DNA of 64,000 nt. Origin: Bacteroidota bacterium. GTDB taxonomy: Bacteria > Bacteroidota > Bacteroidia > Cytophagales > Cyclobacteriaceae. The position numbers were made by a program, and so were the translations under genes. The stretch is taken from contig JAFDYV010000004.1 of assembly GCA_018267275.1 (NCBI GenBank), positions 186,001 to 250,000 of the forward strand, in the 5' to 3' direction. A model generated the notes under the pieces. It was not told the DNA's origin. It was given only the letters and a program-made list of their open reading frames with translations, and did no database searches. Positions 8,323-16,568 of this stretch are shown here, piece by piece (within the stretch, counting starts at the first letter, position 1; every line of letters begins with the position of its first letter).

Positions 8323-8337
8323 ACGCTGGTCAGGCGA
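8323..8337 (+). repeat. 15-base direct repeat, left copy
   Basis: ACGCTGGTCAGGCGA occurs here and again, identical, at 9096-9110. The two copies flank the small membrane-protein gene 8467-9015, 773 bases apart. Confidence 0.8.
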
Positions 8338-8366
8338 TCAGCATGAAATGTGCGGTTATTTGAGCG

Positions 8367-8459
8367 ATGCTTGAAAACTCATGTGAGTATCTGGAAAAAG
8401 CATCAAAGCCAATCAAAGAAATTGACATCGAAAAAAATAAAGTAGTTGAAAAAAAGTAA
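8367..8459 (+). CDS. Possible 30-residue frame or gene remnant
   Basis: An ATG frame of 30 codons ends with TAA 7 bases before the next gene. The product begins MLENSCEYLEKASKPIKEID and is strongly charged, rich in Lys and Glu. It could be a leader frame, a tiny protein, or the 3' tail of a gene whose front part is lost. No family is recognised. Confidence 0.3.
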   Translation: MLENSCEYLEKASKPIKEIDIEKNKVVEKK

Positions 8460-8466
8460 AGAATAA

Positions 8467-9015
8467 ATGATAGGTCTCCTAAAAAAGATAAACGGATTAC
8501 TAAAGGGGAATTATCATTGGCTTGTTCTTACCGTTTTTGTTGCCGCTTACTTGTATTACGAATTTCTTTACCAAATTTCTGAAAAGGAAGAGACTACTGG
8601 AGAGGTAATATCTCTTCGAGGTAGGAGCGAAATAGTTGTGCGATATTATGTCGGCAATGTGGAATTTATCGAGACAAAAAGGCTTGGATTGCTCGCTAAG
8701 TATCTTAAACAGGGAGAAAGATACATAGTGTCTTATGATTCGAAAAAACCAAGATCAGCGAGAATTAAGTTTCAGAACCCGGTAATTACTGGGGATTCAC
8801 TTTTTGTTTTAACTACTTCATTGACCTGCGAATTAGTTGGATTAGGGAATGAATATTTACGGTATAGTTACTCGGTCGATGAACAAACTTTTGAAAGAAT
8901 CCAACTGGTAGAAAATGCAGTATTATCTAAAGATCGTAGGTACCAAATTGCCTTTAATAAACTTGACCCAACATTAAGTTATATTTGCTTGGATAGCTTG
9001 AATTGCTGGAGATAG
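8467..9015 (+). CDS. Small membrane protein of unknown function
   Basis: 182 residues. One hydrophobic segment near the N-terminus (WLVLTVFVAAYLYYEFL, about 18-34) is followed by a beta-rich domain with TGEVISLRG, VVRYYVGNVEF and YIVSYDSKKPRSARI. This resembles DUF3592-type membrane proteins of unknown function, but the match is weak. The gene is more AT-rich than its neighbours, faces the same way as the Kdo cluster and is bracketed by the 15-base direct repeat, suggesting acquired DNA. No function can be assigned. Confidence 0.7.
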   Translation: MIGLLKKINGLLKGNYHWLVLTVFVAAYLYYEFLYQISEKEETTGEVISLRGRSEIVVRYYVGNVEFIETKRLGLLAKYLKQGERYIVSYDSKKPRSARIKFQNPVITGDSLFVLTTSLTCELVGLGNEYLRYSYSVDEQTFERIQLVENAVLSKDRRYQIAFNKLDPTLSYICLDSLNCWR

Positions 9016-9034
9016 TAGTGCACCCCGGTTGTCA

Positions 9035-9080
9035 TTGGTCAGAAAATAATTTTTAGACGTAGTTCTTTGTCACTGACCAA
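9035..9080. repeat. Inverted repeat after the small membrane-protein gene
   Basis: TTGGTCAG (9035-9042) and CTGACCAA (9073-9080) form an 8-base stem with a 30-base loop. It lies between two convergent genes and could end transcription, but there is no adjacent T run. Confidence 0.4.
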
Positions 9081-9095
9081 CAACTTGTTTTGAGC

Positions 9096-9110
9096 ACGCT
9101 GGTCAGGCGA
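9096..9110 (+). repeat. 15-base direct repeat, right copy
   Basis: ACGCTGGTCAGGCGA, identical to 8323-8337. Context beyond the 15 bases is only loosely similar (GGCGATCAGCATGAA against GGCGAGCACCGTGAA). Confidence 0.8.
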
Positions 9111-9161
9111 GCACCGTGAACAGAAGGCATATCTTAAGCAACGAGTTGCGTCCTAATATTT

Positions 9162-9908
9162 TTACACCACCTTCTTCCTGATCTGCTTCGCATAAGTCCT
9201 GCTCACAGGAAAGCTCTTGCCGTTCTGCATCTTTACCACCATGCCTCCGTTAAAATGTCGCTCAATCTCTTTGAGGTAATTGATGTTTACAATGGTAGAG
9301 CGATGCACACGAATAAACGTGTTAGGATCCATAATCTCTTCTAACTTACCAATGCCACTCGAACTCACAAACTGATCTGTTTTGGTGGAGATAATAGTAT
9401 AATCACCTGAGGCTTCTAAAAAAATAATTTCCTCCACCGGCAGGTTAAAAAGCTTTTCAGATTTCTGCACAAAAATGTGCGAATCATACACCTCGCGGTG
9501 TTGCACCTGCCGCATGCCACCCAACAAATCTTCCAATCGACCATCTTCCATCTTTTTACGTTTGATGGCACGGTCTACCGCCTGCCGAAAACGGTCTTGG
9601 TCCAAGGGCTTCAACAAATAATCGATAGCGTTCTTCTCAAAAGCTTTGATGGCGTATTGGTCGTAAGCCGTGGTAAAAATCACGTACGGCTCATGATCGA
9701 TTTCGTCCAGTACATCAAAGCCGGTCATGCCCGGCATCTGCACATCCAAAAAAATCAGATCGGGTTTTAGCTTGTTGATTTTCTCAACAGCCTCAGATCC
9801 TTTCGAGCATTCGTCCAGCAACTGCAACGAATCCATCGGTTCAATGAACTCACGCAGCAGGTCGCGCGCCAGCTTCTCATCATCAATAATCAAGCAAGTT
9901 GTTTTCAT
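9162..9908 (-). CDS. LytTR-family response regulator
   Basis: 248 residues. The receiver domain (1-120) has the acidic pair Asp9-Asp10, phospho-acceptor Asp55 in FLDVQMPG, Thr80 in FTTAYD and Lys100 in LLKPLD. A linker leads to a LytTR DNA-binding domain (about 145-248) with VEEIIFLEASGDYT, FIRVHRSTIVN and the C-terminal FPVSRTYAKQIRK. It starts one base after the stop of the histidine kinase gene, so the pair forms one operon and very likely one signalling system. The signal and targets are unknown; the palindrome at 11106-11135 is a candidate self-regulation site. Confidence 0.95.
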   Translation of the reverse strand: MKTTCLIIDDEKLARDLLREFIEPMDSLQLLDECSKGSEAVEKINKLKPDLIFLDVQMPGMTGFDVLDEIDHEPYVIFTTAYDQYAIKAFEKNAIDYLLKPLDQDRFRQAVDRAIKRKKMEDGRLEDLLGGMRQVQHREVYDSHIFVQKSEKLFNLPVEEIIFLEASGDYTIISTKTDQFVSSSGIGKLEEIMDPNTFIRVHRSTIVNINYLKEIERHFNGGMVVKMQNGKSFPVSRTYAKQIRKKVV

Positions 9909-11060
9909 TTATAATTGGGGTTGGGGTATTTCACTAAGTTCATTTTCGTGCATGGTCGCTGCTATCGGTGTTCTTATTTTCTGATCTTCTACAAAAAAGC
10001 GCACACTATATCCTTTCTCGGTCGCTTTTACACGCAGGCCGGACTGCGGCCCAAAATAGCTCTTTAACCGCAAGTCAGTATTGGCCATACCAATGCCGCT
10101 AGAGCTGCCATCCATCACCTTTTTGGCGTTTGAACCCAGCCCATCATCGCTTACTTCAAACATAATCACACTGCCCGAGCGCCTTACTAAAAGAGAAATG
10201 GTACCTCCGTCTTCCTTAGGGGCAATGCCATATTTTACGGAGTTCTCGACCAATGGCTGCAAAATCATGGGTGGGATTTCAATATTCAGGCAGGTGTTGT
10301 CAATATCTTTTTGAAAATGCAACCGCTCGCCAAAACGCACTTGTTGTATACGGATATAATTCTCAATAAAGTCAATTTCTTCGTGGAGTTTTACCATGGC
10401 CTCACTGTGCGAATCCAAGGCATAACGAAAAATATCCGATAAGTTAGTAATGACTTTCCGTGCTTGCTCTTTGTTTGAGCTTACCAGTGTGCTGATGGAG
10501 TTCAACGTGTTGAACAAGAAGTGAGGGTTAATTTGAGATTTGAGCAACGAAATCTGCATCTCGCGATTCTTGATCGCGAGTGAACTCTTTTCTTCTTCTT
10601 TCCTTTGGATGCCCTGGAAATATCGGATCACATAATAAACACCTACCGTAATGATGTATTGATCGTGAAAACGCAGAGCCTCCCAACTCATGAGTTCTAG
10701 CATGTACTCTTGCCAATGCTCAAAGTACACCAGGCCATCCATGTAATCATTAAAATAATAAGACAGCGTGCCCATCAGTAAAAAGAAAGTGATAATGCCC
10801 GCCACGTGGCCAGCCACCTGAAATATTGGCTTAAAAAAAGAGAGCAAGTGTGACCACAAAAAAATTAAGATGATCAGCAAACACAGTGCTTCAAAGAGAA
10901 AAAATGCATTCCACAGAACATACGGGCGAGGGTTCACAAACTTCCACTCAAAGATGGCGCTCACCGCAAAGTTGATGAAGTACCACAGGCAAATGAGCCA
11001 ATACGCCCGCTTCCAGATTCTTGGTATTTCAGCTAATCTCTTCACAGGTGTAAGATTCAT
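9909..11060 (-). CDS. LytS/YehU-type sensor histidine kinase
   Basis: Inner-membrane sensor. The first part has several hydrophobic helices (about residues 15-165 from this start), then a short linker and the His_kinase domain with the phosphorylated His in SQINPHFLFNTLNS. The ATP-binding domain follows with PPMILQPLVENSVKYGI and a weak glycine-rich SSGIGMANTDLRL. The ATG at 11060 (MNLTPVKRLAEI) is preferred over a TTG at 11105 because the extra 15 residues have no family match. Cotranscribed with the LytTR regulator downstream. No recognisable extracellular sensory domain, so the stimulus is unknown. Confidence 0.93.
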   Translation of the reverse strand: MNLTPVKRLAEIPRIWKRAYWLICLWYFINFAVSAIFEWKFVNPRPYVLWNAFFLFEALCLLIILIFLWSHLLSFFKPIFQVAGHVAGIITFFLLMGTLSYYFNDYMDGLVYFEHWQEYMLELMSWEALRFHDQYIITVGVYYVIRYFQGIQRKEEEKSSLAIKNREMQISLLKSQINPHFLFNTLNSISTLVSSNKEQARKVITNLSDIFRYALDSHSEAMVKLHEEIDFIENYIRIQQVRFGERLHFQKDIDNTCLNIEIPPMILQPLVENSVKYGIAPKEDGGTISLLVRRSGSVIMFEVSDDGLGSNAKKVMDGSSSGIGMANTDLRLKSYFGPQSGLRVKATEKGYSVRFFVEDQKIRTPIAATMHENELSEIPQPQL

Positions 11061-11105
11061 CCTTAAATTTAAGAAAACGGAAATTAAAGCCGCCAACAAC
11101 GGCAA

Positions 11106-11135
11106 TCAACGATATAATGCATATTATGTCGTTGA
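11106..11135. promoter_or_regulatory. 28-30 base palindrome upstream of the LytS gene
   Basis: CAACGATATAAT (11107-11118) and ATTATGTCGTTG (11123-11134) are complementary with a single T-G mismatch around GCAT, and T11106/A11135 extends it. It lies 46 bases upstream of the preferred lytS start, in the gap shared with the divergent gene at 11250. It could be a dimeric regulator site or an RNA hairpin. It is not a plain copy of known LytTR direct-repeat sites. Confidence 0.5.
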
Positions 11136-11249
11136 GTTGTTTTTACTAAATGGCGTTGGTCGGAATTCATTACTTGGATAAACACTATGCACCCTATGCC
11201 TCCTTTGTTTTCAGCCCACGGTGGTGTTAATTTGACCATTGGTTGCAAA

Positions 11250-12455
11250 ATGAAGTACCACCTCTGTCTTTTATTTCTCTTTTGTGTGCTCGCTAGCCAT
11301 GCGCAAACCATTACCATCACGGGCAAGATCATAGACAAAGAGTCAAAAGAGGGTTTGCCCTTCGCGTCCATCGGCATTAAAGGGGTTTCGCTCGGTACCA
11401 TCAGTAACCTAAGTGGCGAATTTGATTTCCATATTCCTGTTCGCCACCGCAATGATATTTTGGTCATTAGCATGCTCGGATACCAACAGTTCGAAGCTCC
11501 GGTGTTTTCGTTGCAAAAAGAGCAATTGGTGATTGAAATGGAGAAGTCTAACTTTTTGCTGAAAGAGGTGGTGGTGGCAGACACGCTGCAGGGAGGCGAA
11601 ATTATGGAAATCGCCTTGAGCAAGATCAACCAAAACTACCCCAGTCAGCCTTTTATGCTCGAAGGATTTTACCGCGACCTGAAGAAGGTTGCGAACACCT
11701 ACATATCACTTTTGGAGGCGGCCCTAAAAGTTTATGATGAAGACTACGAAGAGCCACGTAATAAGCTAAAACTAAGGGAACGGGTATCATTGATTGAAGT
11801 GCGCAGAAGCCTTGGGTACAGCAGCAAATTCACATCCTTTTTTGATAATGATAACCTGCTGCAAGATTTGCTATTAGAGAACATGGTACGGTACCGCATG
11901 TTTCCCGAAGACGAGTCTTTTTTCAAAAGTCTGATGCGCGAAAAGGACTCGGAATATGCAGGTATGGATGTATTTGTGGTGTCTCACAAAGAGCATTACT
12001 TTCTGCGGGTGTATATCGACAAGAAAACTTTTGGCATCGTGCACATTGACTATGAGGACAGGGAGCAGAAGGTACTCGGCAAAAAGAAGGGTTTGGTGAG
12101 CAAGTTTGAAGGACTAAAACGTACCATTGATTTTAAGTGGGTAGATGGTAAACTGTATGTTAACTATATCTTGCTCAATTCGCGCGTCAGCTGGTACGAT
12201 GAAGAAACGCAAAAGTTAAAGTTCGAAACCGAATTGATTCGCCAGTTTTCGGTGAACAAGGTAACACCTAATACCGCAGAACGCATTAATATGCGCGATC
12301 GGATGAAGGGTTACAGTTTGCAATACCAAGACCGGGCCTACAACAAAGCCTTTTGGGACAACTACAATATGATCAAGGAAAGTGCATTAGATAAATCAAT
12401 CATCAAAGACTTAGAACGCGAAGGTTCTTTGGAAAGTCAGTTCCAAGACAACTAA
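11250..12455 (+). CDS. Secreted protein with carboxypeptidase regulatory-like domain
   Basis: The ATG at 11250 gives a clean signal peptide, MKYHLCLLFLFCVLASHAQ, so the longer frame from 11187 is not used. The mature protein opens with ITGKIIDKESKEGLPFASI, the beta-sandwich carboxypeptidase regulatory-like domain typical of Bacteroidota outer-membrane and periplasmic proteins (about residues 20-100). The rest, about 300 residues, contains FMLEGFYRDLKK and resembles proteins that carry this domain without a TonB-dependent barrel. Length 401. Likely exported; role unknown. It is divergent from the LytS gene. Confidence 0.8.
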   Translation: MKYHLCLLFLFCVLASHAQTITITGKIIDKESKEGLPFASIGIKGVSLGTISNLSGEFDFHIPVRHRNDILVISMLGYQQFEAPVFSLQKEQLVIEMEKSNFLLKEVVVADTLQGGEIMEIALSKINQNYPSQPFMLEGFYRDLKKVANTYISLLEAALKVYDEDYEEPRNKLKLRERVSLIEVRRSLGYSSKFTSFFDNDNLLQDLLLENMVRYRMFPEDESFFKSLMREKDSEYAGMDVFVVSHKEHYFLRVYIDKKTFGIVHIDYEDREQKVLGKKKGLVSKFEGLKRTIDFKWVDGKLYVNYILLNSRVSWYDEETQKLKFETELIRQFSVNKVTPNTAERINMRDRMKGYSLQYQDRAYNKAFWDNYNMIKESALDKSIIKDLEREGSLESQFQDN

Positions 12456-12467
12456 CATAGTCCTAGG

Positions 12468-12499
12468 TTTGCTACAAGTTTTGTAAAACATTACCTTCG
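12468..12499 (+). promoter_or_regulatory. Candidate promoter of the 85-codon gene
   Basis: TTTG at 12468-12471, 20 bases, then TACCTTCG at 12492-12499 (one mismatch to TAnnTTTG). The ATG lies only 7 bases after it, which would give a very short leader. Confidence 0.4.
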
Positions 12500-12506
12500 T
12501 TTTACT

Positions 12507-12764
12507 ATGAATTGGAGACAACTGGCTGCACTCCCACTCGAAAAAAAGATATCGGCTTTGTATGAGCATGCCCAGTTTGTGATGGCCATTCGTTACTATC
12601 GATACAAGGTCAACCTGTATTTATTAGGAAGCGATTACATAGAAGTGTTTATCAACCACAAGCAAACTTTAATTGAGCGCATCTCGTTGCTTGATCATTC
12701 GCATACCAGAATGAAGTTCTACTCAGACCAAATTAAACTACCGGTAGAAATTGGCGAAAAATAA
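12507..12764 (+). CDS. Small hypothetical protein
   Basis: 85 residues, MNWRQLAALPLEKKISALY at the start, mostly helical first half (EHAQFVMAIRYYRYKVNLYL) then a beta-like part (DYIEVFINHKQTLIERISLL). No signal peptide or membrane helix. It has its own candidate promoter and a strong terminator directly behind it, which supports a real gene. No family recognised. Confidence 0.65.
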   Translation: MNWRQLAALPLEKKISALYEHAQFVMAIRYYRYKVNLYLLGSDYIEVFINHKQTLIERISLLDHSHTRMKFYSDQIKLPVEIGEK

Positions 12765-12790
12765 AAGAGCCCCGTTGGGGCTCTTTCAAT
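12764..12790. terminator. Bidirectional terminator
   Basis: AAAGAGCCCC (12764-12773), loop GTT, GGGGCTCTTT (12777-12786): a perfect 10-base stem with A and T tracts on either side. It lies between two convergent genes (stops at about 12764 and 12812) and can serve both. Confidence 0.9.
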
Positions 12791-12811
12791 TTCGGTACAA
12801 CCGAAATGCTT

Positions 12812-13594
12812 TTATGCAGTAGCTGCCGCATGCTCGGCTTTGCTTGCCTGTTGCTTTAGTGCAACCGCCTTTTTTGCTTTATAACCGCAGTAGCCGCATT
12901 GATAATGTTTAATCAATTCACCCTCTTCGGTGTTGGTGGGAGCTTTGGTAATTTCCTCCTTCACCACCTTAAAGGTTTGATAGTTACACTCAGGGCATTG
13001 GATAGCGTGCAGGTGGCCGGAATACTTTTCTATTTGCGTATAGCCCGACTCCTCGTCAATCCATACGTCATAGTCAACTGAGAATACGTTTTCTTCAGCT
13101 TGCATACCTTCATCTAGGTAAGCATCTTCTTCTTCTTCGCTCAACAACTTCATTGGCTTACCAGTCTTAGGAGAAATCCGTGGCTTATAGCGCAAAACCT
13201 TCAATCGTTTTTCAATAAAGAACGGGTAGTAGAATTTCAACAGGTTTTGTATGATCAATGCCACAATCAAACCAAAGGCGATGGTGACAAAGCCGCGCAC
13301 GAAAAACAACACCGCGTTCATGTTTTCGATACCTGAGTTAAAATAGAAGCACAACCCGATTACAAAAACAATAGTGGCAGCCCAAAGCCACTTTATCTCA
13401 TGCTTGTTGATGAAATCATACTTCTCTTTGTTGCCACCGATACTGTTCAACCGGATAAAATACGCGAGCGCAATCAGTACTGCCAACGCCCAGGAAACAA
13501 AGGCTAAATTGGTAGCGAGTGCATTCCAGCCATCATACTGATGTGGATCGATGGGTTGGGGGATTCCGTAGTTATCGAGGTTTTGACCTTGCAT
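12812..13594 (-). CDS. Membrane protein with C-terminal zinc ribbon, unknown function
   Basis: 260 residues from the ATG at 13594 (MQGQNLDNYGIPQPID); the open frame extends to 13669 but the added residues are low quality. Three or four membrane helices occupy about residues 25-120. The cytoplasmic part has an acidic stretch (SEEEEDAYLDEG) and a two-knuckle zinc ribbon, CPEC and CGYC, 30 residues apart, near the C-terminus. The ending KQQASKAEHAAATA is low complexity. No named family recognised. It lies opposite the small 85-codon gene across a shared terminator. Confidence 0.75.
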   Translation of the reverse strand: MQGQNLDNYGIPQPIDPHQYDGWNALATNLAFVSWALAVLIALAYFIRLNSIGGNKEKYDFINKHEIKWLWAATIVFVIGLCFYFNSGIENMNAVLFFVRGFVTIAFGLIVALIIQNLLKFYYPFFIEKRLKVLRYKPRISPKTGKPMKLLSEEEEDAYLDEGMQAEENVFSVDYDVWIDEESGYTQIEKYSGHLHAIQCPECNYQTFKVVKEEITKAPTNTEEGELIKHYQCGYCGYKAKKAVALKQQASKAEHAAATA

Positions 13595-13695
13595 AATATT
13601 ATAGTAGTAGTTATAGCAAAACGAAGAGATTGAGTTCAAATATAAAACAAAACGAATCAATTTTTGCAAAAAATGAGCGAAAAAGCAGCCGTTTT

Positions 13696-14472
13696 TTACC
13701 CTTGGGCGTCCGCAAAGGCGGTGAAAGTAAAACTCCTGATGCTCTGGATTGCTTTTTCAGGAGCTTCAAACATGCCCATGTGGCCCACGTCTGGCAATTC
13801 AAAAAAGGTACTTTTGGGAGCAAGATTGGATTGGCGTTTCAACAAATGTATCGGAATAACGGGGTCTTGGTCACCAGCCACGATTAAAAAATTGTTACGA
13901 AACGATTGAAGCCATGACTCACGGGAAGGCCTTTCACGCATGGCGACCGTATAACCGACCAAAGTTTCTAAACGCGTGTTGAGTGCAAGTTGATGCACCC
14001 GGTGGATATTTGGATTGTTTTTTTGATGGAACAAGCCCGGCACAAATACATCCACAAATGCTGGCACACCATGTTGTTTTACAAAGTCAATAGTCTTGTT
14101 GCGATTCTCTTTCTTTTCTTCCGTATCAGCTGTGGCGGTAGAGTGAAATAAGCCCACGCCTGCAAAAGCTTTTGCTTCTTTTACTGCCATGGCCATGGCT
14201 ACGTAGCCACCCAACGAATGGCCAATCACCACTGCGGGTTGTTGCACTGTTGAATGGAGCCATTGCAACATGGCATCGGCTACTTCATCGAGGGTAAAAG
14301 CTGATGAGAAAGGTTCGCTTTGTCCAAATCCGGGTAAGTCGGGGCATAACACTTTAAAATCGCGGGCTAAATCTGGCAGGAGCCCTTCCCAAATTTGGTG
14401 AGTTTCGCAAAAGCCATGAATCAACACCAAAGGCTGACCGGCACCTTGTTGTTGATGGTAAACAAAAGCCAT
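13696..14472 (-). CDS. Alpha/beta hydrolase
   Basis: 258 residues, single alpha/beta-hydrolase domain. LVLIHGFCETHQIW gives the oxyanion-hole HG, VIGHSLGGYVAMAMA holds the nucleophile Ser, DQDPVIP the acidic residue and LPDVGHMGMFE the catalytic His, so the triad is complete. No signal peptide, so cytoplasmic. It starts 8 bases after dxs ends and is probably cotranscribed with it. Substrate unknown; esterase, epoxide hydrolase or C-C hydrolase are all possible. Confidence 0.88.
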   Translation of the reverse strand: MAFVYHQQQGAGQPLVLIHGFCETHQIWEGLLPDLARDFKVLCPDLPGFGQSEPFSSAFTLDEVADAMLQWLHSTVQQPAVVIGHSLGGYVAMAMAVKEAKAFAGVGLFHSTATADTEEKKENRNKTIDFVKQHGVPAFVDVFVPGLFHQKNNPNIHRVHQLALNTRLETLVGYTVAMRERPSRESWLQSFRNNFLIVAGDQDPVIPIHLLKRQSNLAPKSTFFELPDVGHMGMFEAPEKAIQSIRSFTFTAFADAQG

Positions 14473-14480
14473 GGAGGATT

Positions 14481-16406
14481 TTAAGCCAGTTGCTTGGCAG
14501 ATTCGAGCATCAGCAACACGGTCTGTTCAATTGAATCTGGATCGAAGCCTGTTTCGCGATGAAGTTCAAGTTGCTCACCGTGCTCAATAATTCTATCCGG
14601 AATGCCCAAGCGTTTAACTTCGGCATTGTACTGATGGTCGGCCATGAACTCGAGCACCGCACTCCCCACACCGCCTTGCACGCAGCCGTCCTCAACGGTA
14701 ATAATCTTGGAGTAGTTTTGGAACACTTCATGCAACAAGGCTTCATCTAGTGGCTTTGCAAAACGAAGGTCGTAGTGCCCAAGGTGAATATCTTGTTTTG
14801 CCAACTTATCACACACGTCTACTGCATAGTTCCCAATGTGGCCAAACGTGAGAATGGCCAGTTCTTCGCCTTCTCTTAGCTTCCTGCCGGTACCTACCTT
14901 TATTTCTTCAAAAGCGGTACGCCAGTTGGGCATCACGCCTTGCCCACGGGGGTAGCGAATCGAGAATGCTTCGCCTTTGCGGGGCAATTGTGCGGTATAC
15001 ATCAAATTGCGCAGCTCTTGCTCATTCATGGGCGCTGACACAATCATATTAGGCAGACATCTGAAATAAGCAATGTCATATGCGCCATGGTGTGTGGGTC
15101 CATCTGCGCCAGCATAACCGGCCCTATCCAGGCAAAAGTTCACTGGCAAGTTTTGGATGCATACGTCATGTACCACCTGATCGTAAGCACGCTGCATAAA
15201 AGAACTATAGATGTTGCAGAAGGGCACCAAACCTTGCGTAGCCAAACCGGCAGAGAACGTAACAGCATGCTGCTCGGCAATGCCCACGTCAAAAGCACGG
15301 TGAGGCATCTCTTTCATCATGATGTTCAACGAAGACCCAGAGGGCATGGCAGGCGTAATGCCCATGATTTTATCATTGGCCTTAGCGAGCTCTACCAATG
15401 TATGCCCGAATACATCCTGATACTTGGGCGCCTGCGGCTTTTCGTATGTTTTCTTATGTATCTCGCCAGTGATTTTATCAAAAGTGCCGGGCGCATGCCA
15501 GGTGGTGGCATTACCCTTCTCGGCAGGGCCGTAACCTTTCCCCTTCACGGTAACACAGTGCAACAATTTTGGCCCTTTGATACTTTTTAAATCGTTGAGC
15601 ACATGCACCAAGTGGTTTACATCGTGGCCATCTACCGGGCCAAAATATCGCAGGTTCAAAGACTCAAATAAATTGCTCTGGCTCAGCAATACTGACTTAA
15701 TCCCGTTCTCAATTTTCGAAGCTGCTTCTTGTGCAGTTTTACCAATTGAAGAAAGTTTGCCCAACAAATTCCATACATCGTCTTTCAGGCGATTGTAGGT
15801 TTTGGATGTGGTGATGTCTGTCAAATAATCCTTCAATGCGCCTACGTTGGGGTCTATCGACATGCAATTGTCGTTAAGGATCACTAACAAATTGGTATCT
15901 GAGACACCCGCGTGATTTAAAGCTTCAAACGCCATTCCACCGGTGAGCGCCCCATCGCCTATAATCGCCACGTGCTGCTTGTCTTCGATGCCCATGTATT
16001 TTGATGCCATGGCCATGCCTAGGGCTGCAGACACCGATGTGGAAGAATGGCCTACCCCAAACGTATCATATTCACTTTCTTTCCTTTTCGGGAAACCAGA
16101 AATACCCTTGTAAACCCGGTTGGTATGGAAAACATCACGCCTGCCCGTAAGGATTTTATGGCCATATGCTTGGTGCCCTACGTCCCACACTAATTGGTCG
16201 TACGGAGCATTGAAAACATGGTGCAGGGCTACCGTTAGCTCTACAACTCCCAAACTGGCGCCAAAATGGCCGCCATAAACGGAAACGTTATCGACAATAA
16301 AATGGCGCAATTCATCACAAAGCTGCACCAATTGTGCTTGGTCCAGGTTTTTTAGGTCTTGAGGGCTATTAATTTGAGCCAACAATTTTCCGGGTGTAAT
16401 GAGCAT
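14481..16406 (-). CDS. dxs: 1-deoxy-D-xylulose-5-phosphate synthase
   Basis: First enzyme of the methylerythritol phosphate route to isoprenoids: thiamine-diphosphate-dependent joining of pyruvate and glyceraldehyde 3-phosphate. 641 residues, normal length. VWDVGHQAYGHKILTGR near the N-terminus, the cofactor motif GDGALTGGMAFEALNH...NDN, YFGPVDGHDVNHL, and in the second half DVGIAEQHAVTFSAGLA and CLDRAGYAGADGPTHHG. Its product feeds undecaprenyl phosphate, the carrier used by the polysaccharide locus further on. Divergent from scpA. Confidence 0.98.
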   Translation of the reverse strand: MLITPGKLLAQINSPQDLKNLDQAQLVQLCDELRHFIVDNVSVYGGHFGASLGVVELTVALHHVFNAPYDQLVWDVGHQAYGHKILTGRRDVFHTNRVYKGISGFPKRKESEYDTFGVGHSSTSVSAALGMAMASKYMGIEDKQHVAIIGDGALTGGMAFEALNHAGVSDTNLLVILNDNCMSIDPNVGALKDYLTDITTSKTYNRLKDDVWNLLGKLSSIGKTAQEAASKIENGIKSVLLSQSNLFESLNLRYFGPVDGHDVNHLVHVLNDLKSIKGPKLLHCVTVKGKGYGPAEKGNATTWHAPGTFDKITGEIHKKTYEKPQAPKYQDVFGHTLVELAKANDKIMGITPAMPSGSSLNIMMKEMPHRAFDVGIAEQHAVTFSAGLATQGLVPFCNIYSSFMQRAYDQVVHDVCIQNLPVNFCLDRAGYAGADGPTHHGAYDIAYFRCLPNMIVSAPMNEQELRNLMYTAQLPRKGEAFSIRYPRGQGVMPNWRTAFEEIKVGTGRKLREGEELAILTFGHIGNYAVDVCDKLAKQDIHLGHYDLRFAKPLDEALLHEVFQNYSKIITVEDGCVQGGVGSAVLEFMADHQYNAEVKRLGIPDRIIEHGEQLELHRETGFDPDSIEQTVLLMLESAKQLA

Positions 16407-16508
16407 TGATTCTATTGAATTTAGGCGATACTTTCAAAAACAGCGTTGCAAGCTAAGTGTTTTCGCGGTTTTTGGATAAATGATCAAACAAATGTACGGA
16501 TTTGCCTA

Positions 16509-16544
16509 TTGACAGGGATTTTAAAAGGCGTTTTAATACTTTTG
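16509..16544 (+). promoter_or_regulatory. Candidate promoter of scpA
   Basis: TACTTTTG at 16537-16544 is an exact TAnnTTTG. TTGACA at 16509-16514 lies 22 bases upstream. The scpA ATG is 25 bases downstream. The 162-base gap to divergent dxs holds nothing else recognisable. Confidence 0.5.
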
Positions 16545-16568
16545 TCACCCCCAATTGAGAAATAGGGA

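Noticed and set aside
11084..11629. Open frame of 181 codons on the minus strand
   Set aside because: Covers the palindrome and the start of the carboxypeptidase-regulatory-like gene in antisense; the plus-strand signal peptide and domain are clearly real.
15087..15590. Open frame of 167 codons on the plus strand
   Set aside because: Antisense of dxs catalytic region.
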